Assembly (NCBI RefSeq): GCF_001632745.1
Contig: NZ_LQRT01000006.1
Location: forward strand, 62,001 to 126,000
Length of the DNA stretch: 64,000 nt
From: Aquimarina aggregata
GTDB taxonomy: Bacteria; Bacteroidota; Bacteroidia; Flavobacteriales; Flavobacteriaceae
Direction of reading: 5' to 3'
Shown here: positions 27,152 through 37,027 of the stretch, in pieces
Layout: each line of letters opens with the position of its first letter
How positions within the stretch are numbered: the stretch's first letter is position 1
Program-made: the position numbers and the translations under genes
The notes under the pieces: model-generated
The model's input: the letters and a program-made list of their open reading frames with translations, nothing else
Told to the model about the DNA's origin: nothing
Databases searched by the model: none

Positions 27152-28687
27152 ATGAGTGACCATCAAGAATTTCTGGATCATATTAATGAAGGTTATAAAA
27201 CCAAAGGTGATTTTTTAACCATGGGAGCTGCCATGCATGAAGGCGAAACTGTTACAAATGCTCATGTTAAGGTGCCATTAAAAACATTAAACCGCCATGG
27301 TTTGATTGCGGGAGCAACGGGTACAGGAAAAACTAAAACGTTACAAGTAATAGCAGAAAATTTAAGTGATCAAGGAATACCGGTCCTGTTAATGGATATA
27401 AAAGGAGATCTTAGTGGTATTGCGGCTGCAAGTCCAGGACACCCTAAAATCGATGAACGCCATGAAAAAATTGGAATCCCGTTCGAAGCAAAAGGGTTTC
27501 CGGTAGAGATTTTATCGTTATCAGAACAAAACGGTGTTAGACTTAGAGCTACTGTTAGTGAATTTGGACCTGTATTACTATCTAGAATTCTGGATGTTAC
27601 GACTACACAAGCAGGTATTATATCTGTCATATTTAAATATTGTGACGACAACAAACTACCTTTATTAGACCTAAAAGATCTAAAAAAGGTACTACAATTT
27701 GCTACACAAGAAGGAAAAAAAGAATTAGAAAAAGATTATGGTCGAATTTCTACAGCCTCTACTGGGGCTATCTTGCGAAAAATAGTAGAACTAGAGCAAC
27801 AAGGAGCTGATCTATTTTTTGGAGAAACATCCTTCGATGTTCAAGATTTATGTAGATTAGATGATAACGGAAGAGGTATGATCAACATTATCAGGTTAAC
27901 TGACATACAAGATAAACCAAAGTTATTTTCAACCTTTATGTTGAGTCTTCTTGCTGAAATATATGGTACTTTTCCTGAGCAAGGTGATAGCGGAAGACCC
28001 GAATTGGTAATATTTCTGGATGAGGCACATTTGATTTTTAAAGAAGCTTCGAATGCACTAATGGATCAAATCGAAAGTATTGTTAAATTAATACGCTCTA
28101 AAGGAGTAGGTTTATATTTTGTAACACAAAACCCAACTGATGTTCCTGATGGAATTTTAAGTCAACTAGGGTTAAAAGTACAACATGCTCTAAGAGCTTT
28201 TACTGCAAAAGACAGAAAGGCCATTAAACTCACTGCAGAGAATTACCCGGATTCAAAATATTATGACACCAAAGAAATACTAACATCCTTAGGGATTGGA
28301 GAAGCATTGGTATCTGCTCTTGACGAAAAAGGCCGCCCCACCCCTCTAGCTGCTACAATGTTAAGAGCACCCATGAGTAGAATGGATGTGTTAACCGATA
28401 GTGAATTAAAAGACCTATTAAAAAGATCTAAACTTTCTTCAAAATATAATAAAGAGATTGATAGAGAAAGTGCCTATGAACTTTTAAATGAGAAAATAGA
28501 AAAAGCTGAAGCTGACGAAGCTAAAGCGGCAGCAAAAAAAGAACGAGAAAAACTTGAAAAAACCTCTTCCGGCTCTAGATCTCGAAGAAGTAGAACAAGT
28601 GCAACAGAAAAAGCCGTTATCAAAGTTTTAACCAGTGCAACTTTTATTAGAGGTGCATTAGGAGTCCTAAATAAGTTATTAAAATAA
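27152..28687 (+). CDS. DUF853 / HerA-like ATPase
   Basis: 511 residues. Walker A GATGTGKT (residues 54-61) and Walker B PELVIFLDEAHLIF (about 285-298), in the layout of YjgR/DUF853 proteins, which belong to the HerA/FtsK superfamily. The C-terminus has a charged, Ala/Glu/Lys-rich stretch (about 445-490) followed by a short hydrophobic helix. It is a standalone gene, with no NurA nuclease partner nearby, so a HerA-NurA repair pair is not supported. Cellular role unknown. Confidence 0.92.
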   Translation: MSDHQEFLDHINEGYKTKGDFLTMGAAMHEGETVTNAHVKVPLKTLNRHGLIAGATGTGKTKTLQVIAENLSDQGIPVLLMDIKGDLSGIAAASPGHPKIDERHEKIGIPFEAKGFPVEILSLSEQNGVRLRATVSEFGPVLLSRILDVTTTQAGIISVIFKYCDDNKLPLLDLKDLKKVLQFATQEGKKELEKDYGRISTASTGAILRKIVELEQQGADLFFGETSFDVQDLCRLDDNGRGMINIIRLTDIQDKPKLFSTFMLSLLAEIYGTFPEQGDSGRPELVIFLDEAHLIFKEASNALMDQIESIVKLIRSKGVGLYFVTQNPTDVPDGILSQLGLKVQHALRAFTAKDRKAIKLTAENYPDSKYYDTKEILTSLGIGEALVSALDEKGRPTPLAATMLRAPMSRMDVLTDSELKDLLKRSKLSSKYNKEIDRESAYELLNEKIEKAEADEAKAAAKKEREKLEKTSSGSRSRRSRTSATEKAVIKVLTSATFIRGALGVLNKLLK

Positions 28688-28725
28688 TTTTCGTTTACAT
28701 ATAAAACCAAATTATTTAATCAATT

Positions 28726-29286
28726 ATGAAAAGTAGAATTTTTCAAACAGCACTGGCATTAGTACTTATATTAAGTTGCCAAAAAGAAAAAAAACAAAAC
28801 CCTTTTGAAATTTCGATCAATAGGATTGGATTATTAACAAATGAAATCCCTATTAACAAATTAGATTCTATTTTTGCAAATGATTCTATTGCCAAAAGTT
28901 CTCCTGATAATAAATTATTAGGCACCACAAATGAAATAGAGATTTATGAAAAAGGAGGAGCTAAATTACTTGTTCTTGAACCTAAGAAAGACACAGACGT
29001 TTCTTCTACTATAGGGAATATACAGGTTATAGACCCTAGATATAAGACAGCTTCAGGTTTATCCTCTAACAGTACTTTTAAAGATATAAAAGAACAATAC
29101 AATGTTTCTAAAATTAATAATACATTAAGTACTGCTGTAATTTTTGTGGATAGTCTACAAGCTTATTTTACTATTGACAAAAAGGAGTTACCCGAAAAAT
29201 TTAAGTTTAATACAGATTCAAAAATTGAAATTTCAGATATTCCTGATACTGCTAGAATTAAACATTTCTGGTTACAATGGGAATGA
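28726..29286 (+). CDS. Lipoprotein, unknown function
   Basis: 186 residues with a lipoprotein signal ending LILSCQ (Cys18). The mature part is Ser/Asp/Lys-rich without a known domain; a central region (LLGTTNEIEIYEKGGAKLLVLEP) suggests a beta-rich fold. The start lies 38 bp after the HerA-like gene and the end 7 bp before the cupin gene, so it may share a transcript with both. Confidence 0.8.
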   Translation: MKSRIFQTALALVLILSCQKEKKQNPFEISINRIGLLTNEIPINKLDSIFANDSIAKSSPDNKLLGTTNEIEIYEKGGAKLLVLEPKKDTDVSSTIGNIQVIDPRYKTASGLSSNSTFKDIKEQYNVSKINNTLSTAVIFVDSLQAYFTIDKKELPEKFKFNTDSKIEISDIPDTARIKHFWLQWE

Positions 29287-29293
29287 TAATTAA

Positions 29294-29669
29294 ATGAAGA
29301 TGGCAAAAAAATATACAGTTCAAGATTCTCCTTTTGTGGTACCTACAACCGATGGTAAATTAATTGAAGAGCATTTTGGTAAAGCTACAGATGGTAATTC
29401 TAAAATTAGTATTGCACATATGATAGCACCACCTGGTTGGAGTGAGCCGTTTCAAACTCCAGAATTTGATGAGTACACTTATATTATAAAAGGTAAAAAG
29501 CAATTCACTATTGATGGAGAAATTGTAATATTATCATCAGGTCAATCTATTAAAATTGAAAAAAACACTAGGGTTCAATATACCCAACCCCTTTGACACA
29601 GTTTGCGAATATCTGGCAATTTGCACACCTGCATTTACACCAGAATCTGTACATCGAGAAAATGAATGA
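29294..29669 (+). CDS. Cupin-domain protein interrupted by a +1 frameshift
   Basis: The first frame encodes 100 residues of a small cupin (PPGWSEPFQTPEFDEYTYIIKGKKQ, then IDGEIVILSSGQSIKI) and stops at TGA 29594. The family continues beyond this point: the +1 frame gives DTVCEYLAICTPAFTPESVH and ends at TGA 29667-29669. That stop overlaps the ATG of the next gene (ATGA), the normal coupling arrangement. The junction reads CCC-CTT-TGA-C; CTTTGAC is the heptamer used for programmed +1 frameshifting in prfB. A one-base insertion in the C-run, a sequencing error or real recoding are all possible. Confidence 0.8.
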
Positions 29670-30505
29670 AAGAAAAGTTTAAAAAACATCTACCCGTCTT
29701 GATTGGAAAATATTTCCAATTCTTATTCTTTTTTTTCCCTAAAAAAGCAATTCGTAAAGCGTATACATTATTTTGTACTCCTAGAAAAGGTAAGGTATTA
29801 CCTGAACAAGAAGATTTTTTAGAAGATGCCAAAGATGAATTAATATCACTAGAATCTTTGCGTCTTCAAACCTATAGATGGCCTAGTCTTGGGGAAACAA
29901 TATTAATGGTTCACGGATGGGAAAGTAATACACACCGCTGGAAAAATATTATACAAAAATTACACAAAAAAGGATATAACATCATCGCTTTTGATGCGCC
30001 TGCACATGGCAATTCATCGGGTAAAATCTTAAATGTACCTTTATATACAGAATGTCTTCAAAAAATGATAGCCTTATATCGTCCAAATCACATTATAGGT
30101 CATTCTGTAGGTGGCATGACTACCATATTTCATCAATACACCTATCCTGATCAAGAAATAGATAAGCTAGTAATTCTGGCTCCTCCATCAGATTTATCAA
30201 GAATTATGAAACAGTATCAAGGAATATTGAAACTTTCTCAAAAATTCATGCAAGCATTAAATCAATATTTTAAGGATAAACATGGACATTATTTTGAAGA
30301 GTTTACAATTTCTGAATTTGCAAAAAAAATTTCTCAAAAAGGGCTTTTAATTCATGATAAAAACGATGACATTGCACCTTATGCAGAAGCAGAACGAATA
30401 GCGAATAATTGGAGCGGAATTAATTTTATTACAACCGAGAATTATGGGCACTCTCTCTTCTTTAATGAGGTCGATACTATGATTTTGGATTTTTTAAGCA
30501 AATAA
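29666..30505 (+). CDS. Alpha/beta hydrolase
   Basis: 279 residues. Nucleophile elbow GHSVGG (Ser147), oxyanion segment MVHGWESN (about 81-88), acid Asp in the DKNDDIAPY region and His in NYGHSLFFNE near the C-terminus. No signal peptide, although residues 12-24 are hydrophobic. The start codon overlaps the end of the frameshifted cupin frame (ATGA). Substrate unknown. Confidence 0.9.
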   Translation: MKEKFKKHLPVLIGKYFQFLFFFFPKKAIRKAYTLFCTPRKGKVLPEQEDFLEDAKDELISLESLRLQTYRWPSLGETILMVHGWESNTHRWKNIIQKLHKKGYNIIAFDAPAHGNSSGKILNVPLYTECLQKMIALYRPNHIIGHSVGGMTTIFHQYTYPDQEIDKLVILAPPSDLSRIMKQYQGILKLSQKFMQALNQYFKDKHGHYFEEFTISEFAKKISQKGLLIHDKNDDIAPYAEAERIANNWSGINFITTENYGHSLFFNEVDTMILDFLSK

Positions 30506-30595
30506 TCAATATCGTATTGATGTTATTATATAAAGTACTAATATTCAAAAACCAATAATTAGGTATTCATAATTTTATATTATTTACCTTTGTGC

Positions 30596-31429
30596 GTGGA
30601 AAATTCTAAACTTACCAGATTAAATAAATACCTAAGTGAAGTAGGGTATTGTTCTCGTCGCGAAGCCGATAAATTAATCGATCAAAAAAGGGTTACTATA
30701 AATGGTCAAATTCCCGAAATGGGAACTAAAGTTAGTCCGGATGACACAGTACATGTTGATGGTGAATTGATTAGTGCACCTAAAGAAAAACATGTGTATC
30801 TTGCTTTTAATAAACCTGTTGGAATCGTATGTACTACAGCACAAAATGAAAAAGATAATATTATAGACTATATTAATTATCCCAAACGAATTTTTCCTAT
30901 TGGTAGATTAGACAAACCCAGTGAAGGCCTTATTTTCTTAACTAGTGACGGAGATATTGTAAATAAAATTCTAAGAGCTCGCAATAATCATGAAAAGGAG
31001 TATGTAGTTACCGTTAATAAACTAATAAGTCCTCAATTTATTAAACGAATGAGTAATGGTATTCCAATTCTAGATACAATTACTCGTAAATGTGAAGTAG
31101 AACAAATAAACAAATACAATTTCAGAATTGTTTTAACTCAGGGGCTTAATAGGCAAATTCGTAGAATGTGTGAATATTTAGGATATGAAGTTACTAGCTT
31201 AAAAAGAATTCGCATTATGAATGTAGCATTAGATGTTGCTGTTGGCCAATGGCGCTATTTAAGTGACGAAGAATTAAAGGTGCTTAACTCTGATGTTGAT
31301 GACTCTAGTAAAACAGAAGAAGCGTCTATCTTAGAAACCCCAAAACGAAAAACACGATTTAATAACTCAACCCCTAAAAAGACACACACTACCCATAAAC
31401 CAAGAAATAAAAGACGTCGAGATCGTTAA
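30596..31429 (+). CDS. rluF: Pseudouridine synthase, RluF type
   Basis: 277 residues from GTG 30596. The S4 RNA-binding domain begins at once ([20 protein letters not shown]) and is followed by the pseudouridine synthase domain with catalytic Asp in [18 protein letters not shown] and the [17 protein letters not shown] motif. That suite fits the RsuA/RluF branch acting on 23S rRNA. The C-terminal 50 residues are basic and disordered. A TACCTTTG box (30585-30592) stands only 3 nt before GTG, so the mRNA may be leaderless. In-frame TTG 30590 lies inside that box and is rejected. Confidence 0.88.
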   Translation: MENSKLTRLNKYLSEVGYCSRREADKLIDQKRVTINGQIPEMGTKVSPDDTVHVDGELISAPKEKHVYLAFNKPVGIVCTTAQNEKDNIIDYINYPKRIFPIGRLDKPSEGLIFLTSDGDIVNKILRARNNHEKEYVVTVNKLISPQFIKRMSNGIPILDTITRKCEVEQINKYNFRIVLTQGLNRQIRRMCEYLGYEVTSLKRIRIMNVALDVAVGQWRYLSDEELKVLNSDVDDSSKTEEASILETPKRKTRFNNSTPKKTHTTHKPRNKRRRDR

Positions 31430-31521
31430 AAGGTTAATTGTTAATTAAATGTCAATTTCAAGTATTCACTAATACATATTCTATAGATTAAGTAAATTTC
31501 TTACTTATTACATTATAGAGC

Positions 31522-31950
31522 ATGAACACACAAATTTCACCATTCCATTTAGCCATACCAGTAGATGATTTAAAAAAAGCTAGGCAATTTTATCGTGACA
31601 TCTTAGAGCTTGAAGAAGGCAGATCTAGTCAGCATTGGGTAGATTTTAATTTCTTTGGTCATCAATTAGTCATTCATTATAAAGCCAAATCAGATCACGA
31701 AACTACATACAGCAACCCTGTGGATGGTAAAGACGTTCCGGTTCCACATTTCGGAGTTATTTTAGAATGGAATACATGGGAAACACTTGCAGAAAAATTA
31801 ACTAAAAAAGAAATTAAATTTGTAATAGAACCCTACATTCGATTTAAAGGAGAAACCGGAGAACAAGGCACAATGTTTTTTTACGATCCATGCGGAAACG
31901 CCTTAGAATTTAAAGCCTTTAAAAATACTTCACAAATTTTTGCCAAATAA
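31522..31950 (+). CDS. VOC (glyoxalase-fold) family protein
   Basis: 142 residues with the paired beta-alpha-beta-beta-beta repeats of the vicinal oxygen chelate family: [20 protein letters not shown] at the N-terminus, metal-ligand candidates His10 and Glu129 ([14 protein letters not shown]). The specific reaction cannot be inferred. It is a single-gene unit. Confidence 0.88.
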   Translation: MNTQISPFHLAIPVDDLKKARQFYRDILELEEGRSSQHWVDFNFFGHQLVIHYKAKSDHETTYSNPVDGKDVPVPHFGVILEWNTWETLAEKLTKKEIKFVIEPYIRFKGETGEQGTMFFYDPCGNALEFKAFKNTSQIFAK

Positions 31951-32075
31951 CTACATATACCACATTTTACAAACAAAAACATTAGGGTTTTAACATAAAA
32001 TCACAAAGGTTAACACTTTTTTAGTATATTTAATCGCTAAAATATTCATAATCAAGTGATAAATACTCCCTAACC

Positions 32076-32951
32076 ATGAAAAACGTTACCCTATTAACCT
32101 ACACGTTATTGTTGTTATTTAGTGTAAGCTGTGGTGTTCCACAAGCGGATTTTGATAGACTAAAAAAAGAAAACGAAAAGCTAAAAAAAGAAATTGCTGA
32201 GTGTGAGTTAACTCCTGCAGAAATTTTAGAAAAGGCCAATGTTTATTATGATGCTTCGGATTTCACTAAAAGTCGTGAAAAACTTAAGACTTTGATTGCA
32301 AAGTATGCTAATTCTGATGAAGGAAAAAAAGGCAAAAGATTACTAAAAAGGGTAGAGAACAAAATATTAGAAACAGCTCGTGCTCAAAATGATCAAGATA
32401 CCGAGGTTGAAGAAGAGGAGAAAAATGAAGGTTTAAGCGAAAAAGAAGAGAAAGAAAGAAAAGCGAGACAAAAAAAGAAAGAAGCCGCAATTGCCAAAAT
32501 GAACAAAAAATACGATATCAATGATGATGTCACTTGGTATTCCGACAAATCTTCAACCAAATTGAATACCAAAAATTATATTCAAGCATATATTGGCAAA
32601 AAAGAAAAAAAACCATGGATAGGAATATCTATTAACTATTTCTCTAAAAAGAAATGGCTATTTATAGAAAGAATAGAAATTATAGCCGATAAGAAGACAT
32701 TCGAATTAGAAGAAAATACGCCTGGTGAATTTAATTCTAAAGAAGAATCAGGAGGAAAAAGAGAATGGTTAGATCGCGTAATAAAAAATGAAGATATGCT
32801 AATGACTAAAGCTATCGCTTCTAGTAAAATTGCCAAGATAAGATTTGTAGGAAAAGATGATGTAAGTACCAGAACGATTAGCAAAAATGAAAAGAAAGCT
32901 ATCAAAAATGTTTTAGAAGCATATGTGGCACTTGGTGGAAATATTAAGTGA
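32076..32951 (+). CDS. Lipoprotein with coiled coil and TPR-like region
   Basis: 291 residues. Lipobox LLFSVSCG (Cys19), a short coiled coil (DRLKKENEKLKKEIAECE, about 26-43), a TPR-like helical pair (ILEKANVYYDASDFTKSREKLKTLIAKYANS; part of about 50-80), a highly charged Glu/Lys linker (about 105-145), then a beta-rich C-terminal domain of unknown type. I do not recognise a family. Probably a periplasmic or outer-membrane assembly or scaffold component. Confidence 0.82.
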   Translation: MKNVTLLTYTLLLLFSVSCGVPQADFDRLKKENEKLKKEIAECELTPAEILEKANVYYDASDFTKSREKLKTLIAKYANSDEGKKGKRLLKRVENKILETARAQNDQDTEVEEEEKNEGLSEKEEKERKARQKKKEAAIAKMNKKYDINDDVTWYSDKSSTKLNTKNYIQAYIGKKEKKPWIGISINYFSKKKWLFIERIEIIADKKTFELEENTPGEFNSKEESGGKREWLDRVIKNEDMLMTKAIASSKIAKIRFVGKDDVSTRTISKNEKKAIKNVLEAYVALGGNIK

Positions 32952-33110
32952 TAAAAAAAGTATTCGACACTTCTTTTAGACACAGAAACAATATTTAACA
33001 TTAGACAATCGTTAAAAAAACAACTTTTGTATAATTACCGGTATATTGTTAAAGGTATACTAAAAAAATCTTCATATATTCCGCTCCCAGAATAACTCGA
33101 AAAAGAAAAA

Positions 33111-34052
33111 ATGGATTTAACAAACCCCTTAGTCTATGGAGTGCCTTGCTTTTTAGGACTAATTTTAGTAGAACTTACTTACAGTAAAACTCATGATCAT
33201 GACAAAAAAGATCTTTACAAATGGAAAGATCTTGGTGCAAGCGTATTTATGGGGGTAGGTTCCGCAATACTGGGGCCATTAATTAAAACTGTTTTTTCGA
33301 TTGTCCTTTTTCATTATGTATATGAATTTTTTAATCCTGAGGTTAATGGGGTCCGCACAAACATTATGGGTTGGCAATCTTTTGGTTATGCTTGGTATAT
33401 TTGGCTTTTATGTCAATTAGCAGATGATTACACATACTATTGGTTTCATAGACAAAACCATATGGTAAGAGCCTTGTGGGCTGCACATATAGTACACCAT
33501 TCTTCAGATAATTTCAATTTAGGAACAGCAGTACGTAACGGTTGGTTTACACTTTTATATAAACCCTTATTTTATATGTGGATGCCAGCTATTGGATTTC
33601 CTCCTGAAATGGTTATTGTTTGCCTTGGTATAGAAGCACTATGGCAATTCCAGTTACATTCTGTTTACATACCCAAAATGGGAATTATAGAAAAGGTATT
33701 TAACACCCATACTATGCATCAAGTACACCATGCTAAAAATGTAGAGTACATGGATAAAAATCATGGTGGATTTCTTAATATATTCGATAAAATATTTGGT
33801 ACTTGGAAAGAATTAGATGAAAATATAGAAGTACAGTATGGAGTAACTCACGCTCCCAATTCTTATAACCCATGGGTAATCTTAACTCATGAGTACAAGG
33901 ATATATGGAATGACACTAAAAAATCTAAAAACTGGTACCACAAATTTATGTACATTTTTGGACCTCCAGGATGGAGTCATGATGGCAGCACATTAACGGT
34001 AAAACAAATGCAACGCGAACTTGAATTAAATAAACAAAAAAGTTTAACTTAG
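33111..34052 (+). CDS. Sterol desaturase / fatty acid hydroxylase family protein
   Basis: 313 residues, several membrane helices. The histidine boxes of the di-iron family are clear: WFHRQNH (about 122-128), HIVHHSSDNFN (about 137-147) and HTMHQVHHAKN (about 201-211). Members hydroxylate or desaturate lipids; the substrate here is unknown. The aldehyde dehydrogenase gene follows after 47 bp in the same direction, which suggests a shared lipid or aldehyde pathway (inference). Confidence 0.9.
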   Translation: MDLTNPLVYGVPCFLGLILVELTYSKTHDHDKKDLYKWKDLGASVFMGVGSAILGPLIKTVFSIVLFHYVYEFFNPEVNGVRTNIMGWQSFGYAWYIWLLCQLADDYTYYWFHRQNHMVRALWAAHIVHHSSDNFNLGTAVRNGWFTLLYKPLFYMWMPAIGFPPEMVIVCLGIEALWQFQLHSVYIPKMGIIEKVFNTHTMHQVHHAKNVEYMDKNHGGFLNIFDKIFGTWKELDENIEVQYGVTHAPNSYNPWVILTHEYKDIWNDTKKSKNWYHKFMYIFGPPGWSHDGSTLTVKQMQRELELNKQKSLT

Positions 34053-34099
34053 TATCAACCATACGTTTCTTGTTTTTATAATCCATTGCTAGTTTTACC

Positions 34100-35464
34100 A
34101 TGAGTTATCAGCACCTTATTGATCAACAGCGTCATTTTTTCAATACAAATACTACAAAAGACCTTTCGTATAGAATTAATGAGTTAAAACGTTTAAAAAG
34201 TGTTTTGTTAAAAAATGAAACACGTTTATATGAAGCGATCTATCAAGATTTTAAAAAATCAGAATTCGAAACATATACTACAGAATTATCTATTATTTAT
34301 CATGAAATTGATCTTGCGGTTTCAAAAGTAAAAAAATGGGCAAAAAAACGCAGGGTATCAACAGGCTTGGCTAACCTCCCAGGGAAAAGCTATATTATTC
34401 CTGAACCCTATGGAACTGTTTTAGTTATTGGCGCTTGGAATTATCCGTATCAATTATCTCTCTGCCCTGCAATTGCAGCAATTGCGGCTGGGTGCACCGT
34501 AATCTTAAAACCTAGTGAAATACCTTCACAAACTGCAGCTATAATGGCTGAATTGGTTAATGAAAATTTTGATCCGAAAATTTTTAAAGTAGTAGAAGGA
34601 AGTGTAAAAGAAACTACAGCCTTGCTTAATCACAAGTTTGATAAGATATTTTTTACAGGTAGTGCAGTTGTTGGTAAAATCATCTACCAAGCAGCGGCAA
34701 AACATTTGACACCGGTAACCTTAGAATTAGGTGGCAAAAGTCCCGCAATTATTACTAAAGATGTCAATATAGAAATGACCGCTAAAAGATTAGTCTGGGG
34801 TAAATTTTTAAATGCAGGTCAAACCTGTATAGCTCCTGATTATGTTATGGTCGAATCTAGCATAAAAGAAACATTTTTATCGGCGATAAAGAAACAAATC
34901 GAAAAAGCTGATTATAATGTAGACAATCATAATTATACTCAAATTATTAATGATAAGAATTTTGAACGTCTCGAGAGTTTAATTGACAGTGATAAAATCT
35001 ATATTGGAGGAAATTGCAATAAAGAAAATCGCATCATCCCTCCTACCATTCTAACAGGTGTAGATTTTGAAGATAAGGTTATGCAAGATGAAATATTTGG
35101 ACCTATTTTACCTATTATAGAGTATACTAATATTAACGATGCTATTAAACAAATAAAAACATTGTCAAAACCTTTGTCTTGCTATGTTTTTACTAAAAAC
35201 ATAGCACTAAAGAATAAGATCTTAAATGAAATCTCTTTTGGAGGTGGTGCCGTAAATGATGCTGTTATGCATTTTACTGAACAAAAACTTCCATTTGGAG
35301 GTGTTGGTGATAGCGGAATAGGAAATTACCATGGAAAATATGGTTTCGAAACTTTTTCACATTACAAAAGCATCCTACAAAAATCATTTTTAATAGAGCT
35401 TGATTTAAAATATGCCCCATATAGCGCCAAAAAATTAAAATGGCTTAAGAAAATTATTGGATAA
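34100..35464 (+). CDS. Aldehyde dehydrogenase (class 3-like)
   Basis: 454 residues, NAD(P)-dependent oxidation of aldehydes. Catalytic Cys243 (NAGQTCIAPDY) and general base Glu209 (LELGGKSP); the NAD-binding segment FFTGSAVVGKII. The short length and C-terminal hydrophobic/basic tail fit the ALDH3 / fatty-aldehyde dehydrogenase group. Its 3' end overlaps the convergent kmo gene by 11 bp. Together with the upstream desaturase-like gene it may process fatty aldehydes (inference). Confidence 0.93.
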   Translation: MSYQHLIDQQRHFFNTNTTKDLSYRINELKRLKSVLLKNETRLYEAIYQDFKKSEFETYTTELSIIYHEIDLAVSKVKKWAKKRRVSTGLANLPGKSYIIPEPYGTVLVIGAWNYPYQLSLCPAIAAIAAGCTVILKPSEIPSQTAAIMAELVNENFDPKIFKVVEGSVKETTALLNHKFDKIFFTGSAVVGKIIYQAAAKHLTPVTLELGGKSPAIITKDVNIEMTAKRLVWGKFLNAGQTCIAPDYVMVESSIKETFLSAIKKQIEKADYNVDNHNYTQIINDKNFERLESLIDSDKIYIGGNCNKENRIIPPTILTGVDFEDKVMQDEIFGPILPIIEYTNINDAIKQIKTLSKPLSCYVFTKNIALKNKILNEISFGGGAVNDAVMHFTEQKLPFGGVGDSGIGNYHGKYGFETFSHYKSILQKSFLIELDLKYAPYSAKKLKWLKKIIG

Positions 35465-36812
35465 CTTTTTTATCTTCTAAAAGTCCAAGAATATAGTGTT
35501 CTACTTGCTCGGTATCCCATATGTTCTCTATATCATCTAACTTCATTACTTTATCCATAATTGCAGCTTGTTGATCTCCAATATTAAGAGCTTCAGAATA
35601 TGGTCTACGACTAAATGTCACTCTAGAATATAACGGTAACCATTTATCAGGATATTTTTGAGAGAATTGTTTTTCAATTCTTTTTCTTAAAATAAACTCT
35701 GGATCTGCTGTTTTGCTACTCATTTCTATAAAGTTACGGTATGAAAGTTCTGCAATCGCATCGGCATTAGGTTTACGAGATTTTTGATACATTTCAAAAA
35801 TCTCTTCCCAATTCTTATCTCCTTCATTTTCTATAATTTCGTCCAAAATTGAAATATCTTCAAAACCAGCATTCATACCTTGTCCGTAAAAAGGCACTAT
35901 TGCATGCGCAGAATCTCCTACTAACGCTACTTTATCCCAATAGGTCCAAGGGTAGCATTTCATCGTAACTAATGCACTAGTAGGATTACTTTTAAAATCT
36001 TCGAGTAAAGTCGGCATGATAGCAATTGTATCAGGAAAATATTGTTTCCAAAACTGCATTACGGCTTCATCGTTTGTCAATTTTTCAAAAGAACTATCAC
36101 CTTCATGGGGCATAAACAATGTACACGTAAAACTACCATCAAGATTAGGTAATGCGATAAGCATAAATTTACCTCTTGGCCAAATATGCAATGAATTTTT
36201 ATCTAATTTATGAGTCCCATCGGTATTAGCAGGAATTCCTAATTCTTTATACCCCGTATCTAAAAATTTCTGAGAATAATTAAATCTACTTCTTCTTTGC
36301 ATTTTATGACGTACTCTAGAAAAAGCGCCATCACACCCAAAAATCATATCGTATTTATATTCTTTCCACTCTCCTCTTTCCGTTTCTCCTGTATAAATCT
36401 TTGCCTCTGGCAAATTAATATCCCATACTTTTTCATTAAATCTAAAAACTGCTCCAGCTTCCTCTGCAAGGGTTATCATTTTTTTGTTCAATATCCCTCT
36501 AGGAATTGAAGAAATAGCTTCCCCATCTTTACCATAATATTGATGATAAATCGGTTCTCCCGTTACATGCATTGTTCTCTTGTTCATAGGGATAGCCAGT
36601 TTTCTAACTTCATCACCTATTCCTATTTTATCAAGTGTTTTCCAACCTCTAACAGACATTGCCAAATTAATAGAACGACCGCTAAACTCTATCGTTCGTA
36701 TGTCGGGTCTTCTATCAAAAACTGTAACTGTATATTCTCTTTTTCTTAAATAGAGTGCTAATAATGAACCGACAAGCCCACTACCTATTATAGCTATATT
36801 TTTTGTTTGCAT
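35454..36812 (-). CDS. kmo: Kynurenine 3-monooxygenase
   Basis: 452 residues. FAD-dependent hydroxylation of kynurenine to 3-hydroxykynurenine. FAD motif IGSGLVGSLLALYLRKR at the N-terminus, ribose-binding GDSAHAIVPFYGQGMNAGFED (about 297-317), and the GRSINLAMSVRG motif typical of KMO (about 45-56). Kynureninase lies 23 kb away at 59833, which completes conversion to 3-hydroxyanthranilate. The gene is monocistronic and convergent with the aldehyde dehydrogenase gene. Confidence 0.93.
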   Translation of the reverse strand: MQTKNIAIIGSGLVGSLLALYLRKREYTVTVFDRRPDIRTIEFSGRSINLAMSVRGWKTLDKIGIGDEVRKLAIPMNKRTMHVTGEPIYHQYYGKDGEAISSIPRGILNKKMITLAEEAGAVFRFNEKVWDINLPEAKIYTGETERGEWKEYKYDMIFGCDGAFSRVRHKMQRRSRFNYSQKFLDTGYKELGIPANTDGTHKLDKNSLHIWPRGKFMLIALPNLDGSFTCTLFMPHEGDSSFEKLTNDEAVMQFWKQYFPDTIAIMPTLLEDFKSNPTSALVTMKCYPWTYWDKVALVGDSAHAIVPFYGQGMNAGFEDISILDEIIENEGDKNWEEIFEMYQKSRKPNADAIAELSYRNFIEMSSKTADPEFILRKRIEKQFSQKYPDKWLPLYSRVTFSRRPYSEALNIGDQQAAIMDKVMKLDDIENIWDTEQVEHYILGLLEDKKVIQ

Positions 36813-37027
36813 ATATTATTTGCAATTAACAACAAGTTGGAATACTACATACAATCTGGAAAGATTCGAGTTTTAATGCATCCAACAAAGTAAGCTACAA
36901 TCTTTATAAAGAGCATATGCAGACATTAAAACCTTCGGTAAATGTAACGATTATTAGCGAATTAATATACAATCATCTACAATCTGATACATCTCAAATT
37001 AATACGAACGGATGTGCTAAGTATAAT

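Noticed and set aside
27152..28687. HerA-NurA DNA repair or defence pair
   Set aside because: The ATPase matches DUF853/YjgR and no NurA, nuclease or helicase partner is adjacent.
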